Of a stretch of 64,000 bases of DNA, positions 11,721-22,384 are shown piece after piece (the first letter of the stretch is position 1; each line of letters opens with the position of its first letter). The translations under genes and the position numbers were made by a program. Under the pieces are notes generated by a model. The model was not told the origin of the DNA, did not search any database, and was given only the letters and a program-made list of their open reading frames with translations. Source of the DNA: Cherax quadricarinatus (taxonomy: Eukaryota > Arthropoda > Malacostraca > Decapoda > Parastacidae); the NCBI RefSeq assembly GCF_038502225.1, contig NC_091355.1:16694381-16758380 (forward strand), in the 5' to 3' direction.

Positions 11721-11914
11721 AAAAAACTCTAAAGAATGAAGCGAAGCTTCGAGGAAGGAGACTCAAGACAAACATGAATAAAGCTTTTTTTTTTTTTTGC
11801 AAGCAGAATTAAAGCTCAACAGTATAAATAACATGAAAAAGCTTCAAGTGCAAAGTTAAAGTCGTTTAAGAACTAACTAGGCAAGCAGTTTCCAAACATC
11901 GAATTCAGCTAGAG

Positions 11915-11992
11915 CAGTGGTTCTTAATCTGGGTTGGATCGAACCCCAGGGGTTCGGTGAGTCAGTCTCAGGGGTTCGGCTGAGGTCTCTCA

Positions 11993-12000
<8 letters not shown>
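11915..12000 (+). mobile_element. hAT-like transposon terminal fragment
   Basis: CAGTGGTTCTTAATCTGGG is the typical terminal sequence of Charlie-type hAT elements in animals. It is followed by CCCCAGGGGTTCGGTGAGTC. Only one end is visible; it runs into a CT/AC microsatellite. Confidence 0.5.

Positions 12001-12068
<68 letters not shown>
11985..12068. repeat. (CT)n(AC)n microsatellite
   Basis: A CT run followed by about 60 bp of AC. 12069-12490 then has no assignable feature; its open frames lack recognisable motifs. Confidence 0.95.
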
Positions 12069-12069
<1 letters not shown>

Positions 12070-12490
12070 TCATTTTCCATTCCCTCATCTTTTCTCTCTC
12101 ACCCGCTCATTCTCTAGAGTTTTCCTTGCATCATTCAACCTGTGCAACTCTTCTTGCAATTCTGAAGCTTATTTTCACAGGCCACTCCCCAAAAATCTTG
12201 AAGAGCTCTCATTGTAGCGGCCATAATTACAACCAAGTCTACATCGTTACACCAACTGTTCATTATCACAAAAACGTGGGACAAAAACAGGATAGAACAA
12301 TGAATACACTTACAAAAAATTCGGCCCAGCAGATTGGCTGTGCCTGCCACCCAGTAAGAACAATCCTGCCTGCTAGGAAGAATTTTTCTGATCAACTGTT
12401 TCCTACCACCACCTTTAATGCCACGACTTTACAGTTTGGATTCTCCAATTCTGAGTTTAGAACGAAGGTCTCATTTGCTGTGGATGAGTA

Positions 12491-12530
12491 ACTGCTTGTG
12501 TGTGTGTGTATTGAGCTTATGTATTCACTT

Positions 12531-12567
<37 letters not shown>

Positions 12568-12930
12568 ATACAGCGGTTGTATATATCCACTGTGTATGTA
12601 CTCCCTGCTTGTGTGTATATTTCATATTTCGACGTACTCAGTGCGTGTGTATATGTAGTATAATTTTACTCACTGCGTGAGCGTGTAGATCACTGCATGT
12701 ATGTGTTTACTCACTGCATGGGTGTGCTTGCTTGTATGTACTCTTAAGTTGTGCATGCATGAGTGTTTGTACTCAATGCATATATCCGCTCACTTACTGC
12801 ATATCTGTGCTTGCATGTTCTGATTGAGTGTGCATCTGAGAGTCCATGTATTCAGTGTGCGCTCTTCGGAGTGCATATTTGATATATTCAGCGTGAGTGT
12901 ATGCGTGTATATTTGTCGTTACTCTGAACT
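12491..12930. repeat. Decayed TG-rich simple repeat
   Basis: A pure (TG)n block at 12532-12566 is followed by about 360 bp of loosely periodic strings such as GTACTCACTGCATG and GTGTGTTTACTCACTGC. It looks like an old, mutated microsatellite or minisatellite. Confidence 0.7.
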
Positions 12931-12933
12931 TAC

Positions 12934-13140
12934 GTACTTACCTATAAGGGATCGCAGGGGTCGAGTCTCAGCTCCAGGCTGCCACTGGTTTCCAGACCTT
13001 TAACGTTCCTGATCTTACAACTATGTACTGATTTTTGCCTCAGCCACTTACTTTCCATGCTAAGGCTGAAGAAGTATTTCCTAATATTCCTTCGACTAAT
13101 CCGTGTTTTTCAACTTTCATGTATGCCCCTGTATCTTTTT
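12934..13140 (+). repeat. SINE-like interspersed repeat (family S), diverged
   Basis: Shares GGGGTCGAGTCTCAGCTCC with the copies at 27.1 and 18.7 kb. It has a longer 3' part with GGCTGAAGAAGTATTTCCTA, a module I recall as common in decapod repeats. The B-box-like GGGTCGAGTC suggests a Pol III (tRNA-type) origin. It overlaps the first codons of the downstream ORF1. Confidence 0.5.
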
Positions 13141-13896
13141 CCTGTCTATCCTATCAATTCTGGAACACAACAATTTCTCCTGAAACAACAACTTGAACAA
13201 CACAAGGAAAGATGTGTAGAGTGTACCAATAACAAGATTGTCACAATTTGTGAAAGCAAGTGTAAGGCTGCTGAACAAGGTGGTGGTGGTGTTCTTAATC
13301 ACAGTAATGACGAATATAATACTTGTGTTGATAACTGTAGTGAGCATCATAACGAAGGCTATGGTGTCAATGATGTTAGTAATAGTGATGACCGTAATAT
13401 AAGTGGTGGTGAAGAGTGTGATGAGAGCTGTGGTGTCTATAATGTTAGTAATAGTGATGAACGTAATTTAAGTGGTGGTGAAGAGTGTGATGAGAGCGGT
13501 GGTGTCTATAATGTTAGTAATAGTGATGAGCGTAATTTAAGTGGTGGTGCAGAGTGTGATGAGGTTAGTCACATAGACATTAATGTTGAATACAATACTG
13601 TTGACAAATGTAATGAACACAATGTTGGTAGTGGCGCTGGTGATGACAGTTGTAGTGTTGCGTGTAATGTTAGTGGAGGAGGGAATGTGAGTGGTGGTGT
13701 CACCTATCATACATTCACACATAAACAGCGTCTTGCTCTGGGTTTACGAAGACTCCCACGAGGCCTTACAACTGGAGGTGCACTTAAAAAACTCATGGAC
13801 AAGGGTAGCACTGTTGACATTGATAAGGTCTGCTATTTATATGAACAATTTTTTCATTATGCTGAGAAACTCGACAAGATCCCAGGACTACTATAA
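13057..13896 (+). CDS. ORF1 protein of an I-clade-like LINE (279 aa)
   Basis: This frame directly precedes the RT-bearing ORF2 and overlaps it by one base in a TAATG stop-start, so I call it the LINE's ORF1. LINE ORF1 proteins normally bind and package the RNA. No RRM or CCHC knuckle is evident, so the function is inferred only from position. Residues about 105-173 are three 23-aa tandem repeats (GVYNVSNSDERNLSGGEECD type). The protein is Ser/Asn/Glu/Asp/Gly-rich in the middle with many Cys. It ends in a more ordinary, basic-then-helical region (QRLALGLRRLPRGL…VCYLYEQFFHYAEKLDK). Start choice is weak: the first 28 or so codons lie in SINE-like sequence, and after Met23 there is no Met until about residue 245. 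The true N-terminus may therefore be lost or start at a non-AUG codon. Confidence 0.7.
   Translation: MLRLKKYFLIFLRLIRVFQLSCMPLYLFPVYPINSGTQQFLLKQQLEQHKERCVECTNNKIVTICESKCKAAEQGGGGVLNHSNDEYNTCVDNCSEHHNEGYGVNDVSNSDDRNISGGEECDESCGVYNVSNSDERNLSGGEECDESGGVYNVSNSDERNLSGGAECDEVSHIDINVEYNTVDKCNEHNVGSGAGDDSCSVACNVSGGGNVSGGVTYHTFTHKQRLALGLRRLPRGLTTGGALKKLMDKGSTVDIDKVCYLYEQFFHYAEKLDKIPGLL
13366..13572 (+). repeat. 69-bp tandem repeat inside ORF1 (3 units)
   Basis: Three head-to-tail units of exactly 69 bp (23 codons). Units 2 and 3 are almost identical, unit 1 more diverged. The unit length keeps the reading frame. Confidence 0.9.
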
Positions 13897-13898
13897 TG
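13894..13898 (+). promoter_or_regulatory. TAATG stop-start overlap between ORF1 and ORF2
   Basis: The ORF1 stop TAA (13894-13896) shares its last A with the ORF2 ATG (13896-13898). UAAUG overlaps are known to support termination-reinitiation in bicistronic non-LTR retrotransposons (SART1 of Bombyx is the studied case). This fixes the ORF2 start. Confidence 0.8.
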
Positions 13899-16800
13899 GA
13901 TCAAAACTCGTATAAACTTTCTATATTAAGCTGGAACATTGCATCACTTAGAAAAAGACTTCCTGAACTTCATCATAAAGTAACCACCGAACCCATTGAT
14001 GTTGTGTGTCTACAAGAGTGCAGAGTCCCTGAAAAATCCCAACCCCCTAAATTACCATCATTTGTTGCATATAACCTCAAATCTACTAACTCTTGTGTTC
14101 TATATATTAAAAAATCACTTCCCCATCAACTTCTTGCACATAAGAAAACAGAGGGGCTACAATATCACGGTGTTAGGATTTATATTGGGAACTCTGCTCT
14201 CAACATATTTAACTTGTATGCTCCTGCTGATAAGTTTAATTACTTGGAGCTCCCAACTTGTGCTCATTCTGAGCCTACTCTTATTATTGGCGATTACAAT
14301 GCGAGACACAAAAGCATTGGAAACTCACAGTTTGGTAATCGTAATGGCAATCAACTGTTGTCACTCTTAAACAGTCATGATAATGTCCAAATTGTAGGTG
14401 ACCTTGAACCCACACATATCTATGGAGGCGTCCTTGATCTGTGCCTGGGCTTCAACATTACTTCTGCCAGCTGTGAGTCTTCCATTGTAACAGATATAGC
14501 GTCTGATCATTTCCCTAGGCTAACCTCTCTAGATATTGGTAATACTATCCTTCCTGGTGGGATATTCAAACGGAAACGTTTTAATGTTCCCACAGATCAG
14601 CATGATGACTTTGTTGCACATGTGACTGACTGGTATAATTCCTATGAGTGTTCCTCTGTAGAGACCTTCAACGATGACCTTGTGAGCAGTATTCAGAACT
14701 ACTTAGAGCCGCCACTGCAACCTCTTGGTACTCTAAACCCAACAAACTTCCATAATAATCATACCTCCTTCAAAAACCATACTTATTACAATGATTCTAA
14801 ACTTCGTACACTGAAACGTACTGCTCGCAGACTAGGCCTAGCCTATAGAAAACATCGTACCCCTGGAATGCTGAGGCTCTTCCAAACTGCCCTTGCTGCT
14901 GCCAGAGAGCGTATGACAGAGCTGCGGCAAACCGACTGGGAAAAATTTGTCAACGGTCTTAATGCTCACACCCCACTTAGCCGGGCATGGAGGGACATAA
15001 ATAGAATTAAGGGTAACCGAACTGGGCAGATCGCGCACCCTCATCCCTTGCATAGGGCGAATGAGTTAGTCAGTGCTTGGGCTGCTACATCTAGCTATGA
15101 CAATCTTCCCAGTACCACACAGGCAAAATTAAATGACAAATATGATGCAAGGGAGAGACTTGTTTGCTTTATGCTCAGCAAGGCAGATGATTGCAACATT
15201 CCTTTCACTAATTATGAACTTGATGCAGCGCTAACTAAGGGCAACTCCACGTCGCCTGGTGAGGATGGTATTACTTACAACATACTCAGATTGCTGTGTC
15301 GAGTACCAGGTAATCCATTACTTGAATTATATAACATGAGCTATGTAACTGGGGAGCTCCCTCAATCTTGGACCAACAGCCTCATCATTCCAATTCCTAA
15401 GCCCAATCAACAAAATGCATTTCGCCCAATATCTCTTACTAGCTGCTTGTGTAAAACATTTGAGAGAATGATTCTTAATCGTCTCATGTACAGAATCAAA
15501 CAATTTTTGTCTCCCCGGTTACATGGTTTCATGCATGGAAGGAGCGTGCATCATTGCATAGCCACCTTTCTCACCCTGCACACTGACAGCTCCTACACTA
15601 CCTTCCTTGACCTTAAATCCGCTTTCGATGTAGCCAACCGACATGTAATAATTAGTGAACTTGCCAGAATGGATGTTGGAGGATGGCTTCTCCGCTGGAT
15701 TAAAGGCTACCTGTCCAACAGAAAATCGTCTGTGTTGTTCCAGGGACATAGAAGTGTAACTAAAGACTTTGAATTAGGAACCCCACAGGGAGGTGTGCTC
15801 AGTCCCACACTGTTCAATATTCTAATTAATGCATTACTTAATGCTATGCCTAGTCAGCCCCATAATTATGTGATTAGTTTTGCTGATGATATAATGATTC
15901 ACACCACCGGATTCTCCAACACCCAAAACATTCTTAATCATGTACTAGCCTCGTGTCAGGACCTGGGGTTGATAATCTCTACTGATAAAACAAAGATACT
16001 CAATAGGCGTCCTCCTCGACAGAGAGGCACAGTTCGTCAGATCCAATTGCATGATGGGTCTCTTCTAGAATATGTAAGCAGATACAGGTATCTAGGCTTT
16101 GAGGTTCCACTACTTGGACCTGTTGTAACAAGACTTTGTCGCCAATACAAAGAACGACTAAGAGCACTTAGAGTTGTGGCAGGGCTTCACCCCAGGTATG
16201 GTGCTAATGTTAAAATTGTGAAAATGATGTATCTTGCTTATATTAGATCATTGGTTGATTATGCTGCGCCACTACTTGCTCTTGTGTCTGACTGGAAGCT
16301 TGGAGGGCTGGAAAAACTGCAGAACGAAGCAATGAGGATCATCCTAGGATGCCCTCGTACTGCCAAAATTTTAAATATGCAAAAAGAACTTGATATTCCA
16401 AGCATCAGAGATCGTGTTACTGAAAGAAATATCCTAATTGGGGTTAATATGCTCAGGCAAGCTCATTCAAACCCCTGCACAGAAGCCCTCCAAACTTTCC
16501 TCAGCACTGGTGAACACTCCTCCAGATGGATCGAAAAGACTGGAACCGACCTCCGCATGAATCAGATACATGATCTATGTCAAGTAAGGCAACAGCGGCA
16601 CTTCTCCGCTCCATGGAATATTACCCCATTCCAAACTACCATTCCTCCATTTCCCCCCAAACTACTTCTTAAATCACAACCAAAACTTCGCCTTGAAGCC
16701 AAACATGAGGCCTTAAGCTGTATTGATAACTTAGTCACACAGCACACACTCTCGCAAATTATTTACGTTGATGGTTCTGTTCACCAATCCACTGGTGCAG

Positions 16801-17606
16801 CTGGTAGTGCTGCTGTTGTCGTACAGAGTGATGGCTCTCTTAAAGAAATTGGAGCACGCATCAATAATTGGGCCTCTACCCTTCAGACAGAACTGTTTGC
16901 CATACTCCTTGCACTGAAATGCATCTATGTATCAAAGATTGACAGTTTAATTGTAACTGATTCTCTGTCATCCATAAATGCTCTCAACTCATTAAGCATA
17001 AATTGTGGCATGCTTGTGTCAGAAGCCAGACACAGGTATGGTAGGATTGTGGACAGTGGAGTCAGAGTGCACATGCTGTGGATTCCATCTCACATTGGTC
17101 TTCAGATGCATGATAGAACTGATAAATTGGCTAAGCTGTATGCTTTCAAAGAGGGAGTAGATTACAATCTTGGCTTGTCAGGTAGTAGTTTGAGAACAAT
17201 AATACGAAAAGAACTTCAGCTGAATTTTATGGACTTAAGGCTCAGGGAGATTGACACCAGTGAGTCCATCTATCATCATTCTATCATGCAGGAGGAGCCA
17301 CATGTCTATGGTGCATCCAACAAAATAAGCAGACTCTTGGATGTCACTACCGCCCGGCTCCGGCTGGGTTACAAGTATCTTTGGCAGGTTAAATCACCAC
17401 CACCAGATGTAGACCAAACGAAATGTAAACTTTGCCAGATGGATTATTGTCACACCCTGCGTCATTATGTACTGGAGTGCGATAAAATTAATGAATTTAG
17501 AAACAACTCACTCAGAAGTGTTCAAGAAATGGCTAAGTATTTTATCCACAGTGGTATATTACAGACCATTCTGGAGAAATACCCTGACTTTGCTAGCTGT
17601 AAATAA
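13896..17606 (+). CDS. ORF2 of an I-clade-like LINE: APE endonuclease, reverse transcriptase, RNase H (1236 aa)
   Basis: A full-length, uninterrupted ORF2. Residues 1-215 form an apurinic-type endonuclease: SWNIASLR with Asn14, LQECR with Glu41, GDYNARH at 132-138, SDHF at 203-206. Residues about 440-800 form the RT: RPISLTS at 510-516, palm A LDLKSAFD with Asp572, GTPQGGVLSP at 628-637, palm C FADD at 662-665, then thumb. Residues about 955-1085 form an RNase H domain: YVDGS with Asp959, TE with Glu999, VTDS with Asp1022 and TDKLAK with Asp1076, preceded by WIPSHIG. The C-terminus has C1177-x2-C1180-x9-H1190-x4-C1195. RNase H after RT points to the I superclade; family within it not decided. 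It nicks target DNA, primes and copies its own RNA. All catalytic residues are present with no stop or frameshift, so the copy may be young. It follows ORF1 by a TAATG overlap. Confidence 0.95.
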   Translation: MDQNSYKLSILSWNIASLRKRLPELHHKVTTEPIDVVCLQECRVPEKSQPPKLPSFVAYNLKSTNSCVLYIKKSLPHQLLAHKKTEGLQYHGVRIYIGNSALNIFNLYAPADKFNYLELPTCAHSEPTLIIGDYNARHKSIGNSQFGNRNGNQLLSLLNSHDNVQIVGDLEPTHIYGGVLDLCLGFNITSASCESSIVTDIASDHFPRLTSLDIGNTILPGGIFKRKRFNVPTDQHDDFVAHVTDWYNSYECSSVETFNDDLVSSIQNYLEPPLQPLGTLNPTNFHNNHTSFKNHTYYNDSKLRTLKRTARRLGLAYRKHRTPGMLRLFQTALAAARERMTELRQTDWEKFVNGLNAHTPLSRAWRDINRIKGNRTGQIAHPHPLHRANELVSAWAATSSYDNLPSTTQAKLNDKYDARERLVCFMLSKADDCNIPFTNYELDAALTKGNSTSPGEDGITYNILRLLCRVPGNPLLELYNMSYVTGELPQSWTNSLIIPIPKPNQQNAFRPISLTSCLCKTFERMILNRLMYRIKQFLSPRLHGFMHGRSVHHCIATFLTLHTDSSYTTFLDLKSAFDVANRHVIISELARMDVGGWLLRWIKGYLSNRKSSVLFQGHRSVTKDFELGTPQGGVLSPTLFNILINALLNAMPSQPHNYVISFADDIMIHTTGFSNTQNILNHVLASCQDLGLIISTDKTKILNRRPPRQRGTVRQIQLHDGSLLEYVSRYRYLGFEVPLLGPVVTRLCRQYKERLRALRVVAGLHPRYGANVKIVKMMYLAYIRSLVDYAAPLLALVSDWKLGGLEKLQNEAMRIILGCPRTAKILNMQKELDIPSIRDRVTERNILIGVNMLRQAHSNPCTEALQTFLSTGEHSSRWIEKTGTDLRMNQIHDLCQVRQQRHFSAPWNITPFQTTIPPFPPKLLLKSQPKLRLEAKHEALSCIDNLVTQHTLSQIIYVDGSVHQSTGAAGSAAVVVQSDGSLKEIGARINNWASTLQTELFAILLALKCIYVSKIDSLIVTDSLSSINALNSLSINCGMLVSEARHRYGRIVDSGVRVHMLWIPSHIGLQMHDRTDKLAKLYAFKEGVDYNLGLSGSSLRTIIRKELQLNFMDLRLREIDTSESIYHHSIMQEEPHVYGASNKISRLLDVTTARLRLGYKYLWQVKSPPPDVDQTKCKLCQMDYCHTLRHYVLECDKINEFRNNSLRSVQEMAKYFIHSGILQTILEKYPDFASCK

Positions 17607-17622
17607 AGCATTACCACATATG

Positions 17623-17993
<371 letters not shown>

Positions 17994-18013
<20 letters not shown>
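17994..18013. repeat. (GA)n microsatellite
   Basis: 20 bp of GA closing the TG block. Confidence 0.9.
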
Positions 18014-18014
<1 letters not shown>

Positions 18015-18510
18015 TCAGCAATCAACATTTGCACCAATAACTCACTACAGTTGTGACCGGGTGTGGAAGTGTGAATTGCTCATTACTCTAAAATTTGTTC
18101 ATGATTGCAGCCATGTATAAACGTAAGTAACCATTCTTACAGTATTCATTACCTTTGTAACTTGTGAGTTCATTACCTTTGTAACTTGTGAGTTCATTAC
18201 CTTGTACCTAGTTCAGCCATCAAAACTTTGGAGCCCGGTCCCTGGACCCATTGTGTACCTCTGTAATCTGTAAATACCTTTGTAACTTGTCATGATTGTG
18301 ACTAGACCTACCTGGAGTTCATTACCTTTGTAAATTGTGAGTTCATTACCTTTGTAAATTGTGAATTCATTACCTCTGTAACTTGCTCAGCTATCAAAAC
18401 TTTGAGGCCCAGTCCCTGGACCCATTATGTACCTCTGTAATCTTTTGACTACCGCCCACAGGATGGGTATGGGGTGCATAATAAACATATTAAACTAACA
18501 CATATTTTAT
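18014..18510 (+). repeat. Probable 3' UTR of the I-clade-like LINE, with 24-bp tandem repeats
   Basis: Non-coding, containing several GTTCATTACCTTTGTAACTTG (TGA) units of 24 bp at 18146-18205 and 18313-18385. Two copies of a CCTGGACCCATT(A/G)TGTACC block follow each cluster. The stretch ends in GGGGTGCATAATAAAC. The position just after ORF2 and the terminal AATAAA-like string suggest it is the element's 3' end. I infer membership; a second copy would prove it. Confidence 0.55.
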
Positions 18511-18647
18511 TGTATAGGAAGCTCCTGCGTCTCCACAGTAAATTTGTCCACGTGACAATATCTGTGTTGTGACTGGCTGTCTTAGGTCCTATCATGGCAG
18601 ACTGGGGGCTCCTGCATCAAGAGCATAGACAGGGACCTGGAGCGCCA

Positions 18648-18669
18648 CACACACACACACACACACACA
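18648..18669. repeat. (AC)n microsatellite
   Basis: About 22 bp of AC at the 3' end of the minus-strand SINE-like copy. Confidence 0.85.
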
Positions 18670-18774
18670 AAGCTCAGGAAGCAGAGAGGGAGAGGACCTA
18701 GTAGCGATCAGTGAAGAGGCGGGGCCAGGAGCCGAGTCTCGACCCCTGCAACCACAATTAGTTGAGTACAGTTG

Positions 18775-18777
<3 letters not shown>
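18670..18777 (-). repeat. SINE-like repeat family S, copy on minus strand
   Basis: Reading the minus strand: GTGTGTACTCAACTG…TTGTGGTTGCAGGGGTCGAG then CTCCTGGCCCCGCCTCTTC. It matches 27085-27172 on the plus strand. It contains a B-box-like GGGTCGAGAC and is bordered on both sides by AC/TG repeats. Confidence 0.7.
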
Positions 18778-18826
<49 letters not shown>

Positions 18827-18968
18827 CACACACACCCTCACACACACACACAACACACTCACACACTCACACACACACTCACACACACACACACACACAC
18901 ACTCACACACACACTCACACACACACTCACACACACACACACACACTCACACACACACTCACACACAC

Positions 18969-18998
<30 letters not shown>
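18778..18998. repeat. (AC)n / (ACTCAC)n compound microsatellite
   Basis: About 220 bp of AC repeats with regularly spaced ACTC interruptions. Confidence 0.95.
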
Positions 18999-19003
<5 letters not shown>

Positions 19004-19009
19004 CCTTTT

Positions 19010-20290
19010 TAGAGGCATTTAGGTTAGATGTAACTATCCAGTTCTCTGCTTTGATACCAGAGGAGAAAAATCAAGGCAGAATGAGGCTTAACTGTGTTAG
19101 TCATCTCAAGGTGTTTAAAGACCTGAAAAAAATGTCTCTTACCATTCTTAAACTCATCCAGACCCTCAAAAGAAACCACTTTATGTCTCCCCGCCCATAC
19201 TGCAGGCGATGTCAATCTTCATCAAGAAACGCAACCGCTACGTCACCAGGCTTTCTCCTGACGACACACGCAAATCTCTTCTGGAACAGAACACCTGGGC
19301 AAAAATAAAAGAAATAACCAAAATCCCTACGGCCAACTCTATGCTAAAACGAAAATTTGCGGACTTTTTTATTGGTTCTACTGCTATCCGCGACGGACTA
19401 CGGACCTCTCATTACCACAACAATCGCAACATTGAGCCAGAACACTGTGATTATTCCATTCATTTCTGGACTCGCTATGCCTGCACCTACTCCGCCAGGC
19501 TTTTGCTCAGTCTGTGGCGTTGACAATCACACTCATACTGAATGCCCCACGATCCATCAGCCTAAGTGTTCAAACTGTAAAGGTGACCACTCAACACTTG
19601 CTGCTAGAAATTCACCAGTAGTCTAACACACGCTGTCATCACAAGCCTATGGCAGACACTCAGATAAACTACAAGTAGCCTAACAATTTTCCCCTTCCTC
19701 CAGTATCATGGACCCCATATTGTATCATTCAGAATATCACCAAAAAAATCCTCGCCTATCTTCCTTTGCCCGCTTACAGAACACCTCCAATCCTGGAACT
19801 TTCAACGATGCCGCTATCGCTGTCTATAAGTTTAACAGGCTCCCAGAAATGAAGTTCTCTGAAACTGGCTTTACAAGAACGCTCAGGATCATCAGCTCTT
19901 ACTCATCTGGTGTACATACCCCGATTCATCCGCACCTATGGACACCGATGCATCCATCCCCTGCTATACTTGCACATGCTACGTACCTTACAGTCTCAGT
20001 ACTACGGAGTGTAGTGCTACGTCTGCCTTTTCTGCACCCACTACTAGCATCTCTGTCAGCGAAGTTGCTGCAGCCATCGCAAGCTATTAACCAGGAATAA
20101 AGGGAGTTAAGGCAGCCGTCAAGGCTTGCCTAGAGAACATAAAAGCTGACGATCACATCCCCGGCCTTGATAGGAAAACTCTCTGCTTCTACACCACACT
20201 CAAATACTATCAGATTGTACTCCAACAAACTTTACACAAGATTATGCAACGGTATATTAAAATTTGCCTGCCTATTCTCAATTAACTAAG
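19010..20290 (+). pseudogene. Decayed LINE ORF1 (gag-like) with zinc knuckles
   Basis: One frame (about 19209-19450) reads YVTRLSPDDTRKSLLEQNTW and NSMLKRKFADFFIG, resembling the RRM-like gag region of arthropod LINE ORF1. After a frame change it reads FCSVCGVDNHTHTECPTIHQ followed by CSNCKGDHST, two adjacent zinc-knuckle-like clusters. Further on (about 20090-20270) a clean stretch GIKGVKAAVKACLENIKADD may be its C-terminus. Several stops and frame changes make it non-functional. No ORF2 follows; PLE copy 2 begins at about 20345. Clade not determined. Confidence 0.55.
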
Positions 20291-20344
20291 CAATTAATTT
20301 TGTTAAAAGACATACCGACGTTAATTAACAACTTTCCAAAAACT

Positions 20345-21115
20345 TCTCAAAAACATTGATGAGAAAACAGACAGTTTAACTATCTTGATGTAAAGAATAA
20401 TAGTGGACATAGGAACAGTTATTTGTAGGTTTTCTGTAAATTTTAAATTTGAATTCAATGTTTTAGAGAGCTTTACGTATTTGTAGTCCAGAGTTCATAG
20501 ATGGGGAAATAACCAAAATTTATGAAATAGGTAATGATTTGAAATACCCAAGAAACGTAATTGATAAATCTTTTAAAATTGCTAGAAATACTTTTTACAA
20601 TCCAAAAAGGAACAACCAGCCTTATTCAACTAAAAATATGTTGGTTCTCCCTTACCATGAAAACTTGGTTGATATGCCTTCTCTTCTTAAGACTTTTAAT
20701 ATCAAAGTTGTATTTAAAAATCTTGACACAGTAAAAAAAAACTTTTGATAAAGAATTATCCCCCAAATGCTGACGGATGTGTCTAAGATTCCTTGTAAAA
20801 TTTGCGATAAAGTTTATTACGGTCAAACTGATAAAAGTCTCGAACTAAGATTAAAACAACATAAATACAGCATTAGAACTGGACAAGATTCCAATGCTCT
20901 ATTTATTCATTTTTGAGATTTTAACCATCCAATTGATTTTCAAAAAGTTGAGAAAGTTGTATCAAGCAAGTCCATGGTCGACAGGAATATAATTGAATCT
21001 TATTTCATAAAAAGCAGTTTTGACAATAATATGAATATTTCCTTTGGTTTATATAAATTAGATCCATTTATAATTAATAGAATTTGGGAAGAATTTAATA
21101 ATACATTGGACAAAT
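20345..21115 (+). pseudogene. Penelope-like element copy 2 with inverted 5' segment
   Basis: 20345-20457 is the reverse complement of the PLE RT piece seen in forward orientation at about 4790-4900 of copy 1. From 20460 the element runs forward: RALRICSPEFI-like sequence (with a local frame change), YPRNVIDKSFKIARNTFYNP and NMLVLPYHENLVDMP, then the GIY-YIG region (VYYGQT with Gly to Asp in the next residue, LRLKQHKYSI, NIIES). The GIY-YIG part is broken by a lost codon portion near 20790, a stop near 20913 (TGA in the …FIHF… segment) and an A-run shift near 20735-20745. EN-region nucleotide identity with copy 1 is very high. The inversion junction overlaps by about 8-9 nt (CTCAAAAA / TTTTAGAG), as in 5' inversions formed during target-primed reverse transcription. 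Confidence 0.83.
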
Positions 21116-21516
<401 letters not shown>

Positions 21517-21889
21517 GTCGTGACCAATAGGTAAAACTGGTCAATAAGCAAGAACTCTTTTAAAATTTAGTCCTTTCAAAAATTTTCTATTGTACGTTTA
21601 ACGATATAGTTTTTTTTCATTTATGTTAAAAATTAAAAATTTTGTACCAAATGAACCTTAGAAAATTTACCTAACCTTATTATAACAAGCTCAATTTAAT
21701 TTAGCTTAATCCAACTAAAAATGTTTTAGATAAGTTTACAATAATTTGATAATAAACAAGCAAAATTAATTTCTTTTTATGATCAGAATGATTTTTGCGA
21801 AATTACTGCATACACAAAATTTCGCTTGCCTTACTCGGCAGGAAGGGGGTTGCTATTTAAGTCAAAATCGCAAGTTTTACCTAATCACG
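21517..21889 (+). mobile_element. AT-microsatellite TIR element, copy A
   Basis: Begins GTCGTGACCAATAGGTAAAA and ends GCAAGTTTTACCTAATCACG, diverged versions of the family TIR (GTCGTGCCGAATA). Internal landmarks: GGTCAAT, CAAGAACTC, ACCTTAGAAAATTTACCTAA. No coding capacity. (AT)n flanks it on the left; the right flank is only a short TATATATTA. Confidence 0.8.
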
Positions 21890-22384
21890 TATATATTACT
21901 GTTATCTTATTGCTTATATACATATATTGAAAAATAAGAGTAGGGCTTACATATATGCCGTAATACATGTCAGGCACACTGTTACGAGACTTTAAATCGT
22001 CTTCCTGTGAGCTCACTCATACTGTAATGAAGAAAATGACAATCTCGCTTTATCGAGAACTTAGCAAATTGAAATTTAAGAATTCATCAAGTGTTTACCA
22101 GCAGTTTTGTCTCCCAAGTTTCCAGTCATGTATTGTCATTGTTTGATAGTTGTTTAAGTCTGAGGTCACTGTTTTCCCTGTGTTCATTTTCCACACAACC
22201 TCATCTGTTACACTGCACTTGCAGCAGGTGTTGTGACCTACCCAACTATCTGTCCCTGCTGTGTTTTCACGTAGCAGGTGTTGTAGCCTTCCTCTGTTTC
22301 CTAAGTCACCGCTGTGTACTGGAGTAGCAAGTGTTTAGCTTACCCCAAACAATAACAATAACATAACGTTTGAAAGAACGGGAC

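Noticed and set aside
13117..13350. Minus-strand frame of 77 codons opposite ORF1
   Set aside because: Shadow of the plus-strand LINE ORF1.
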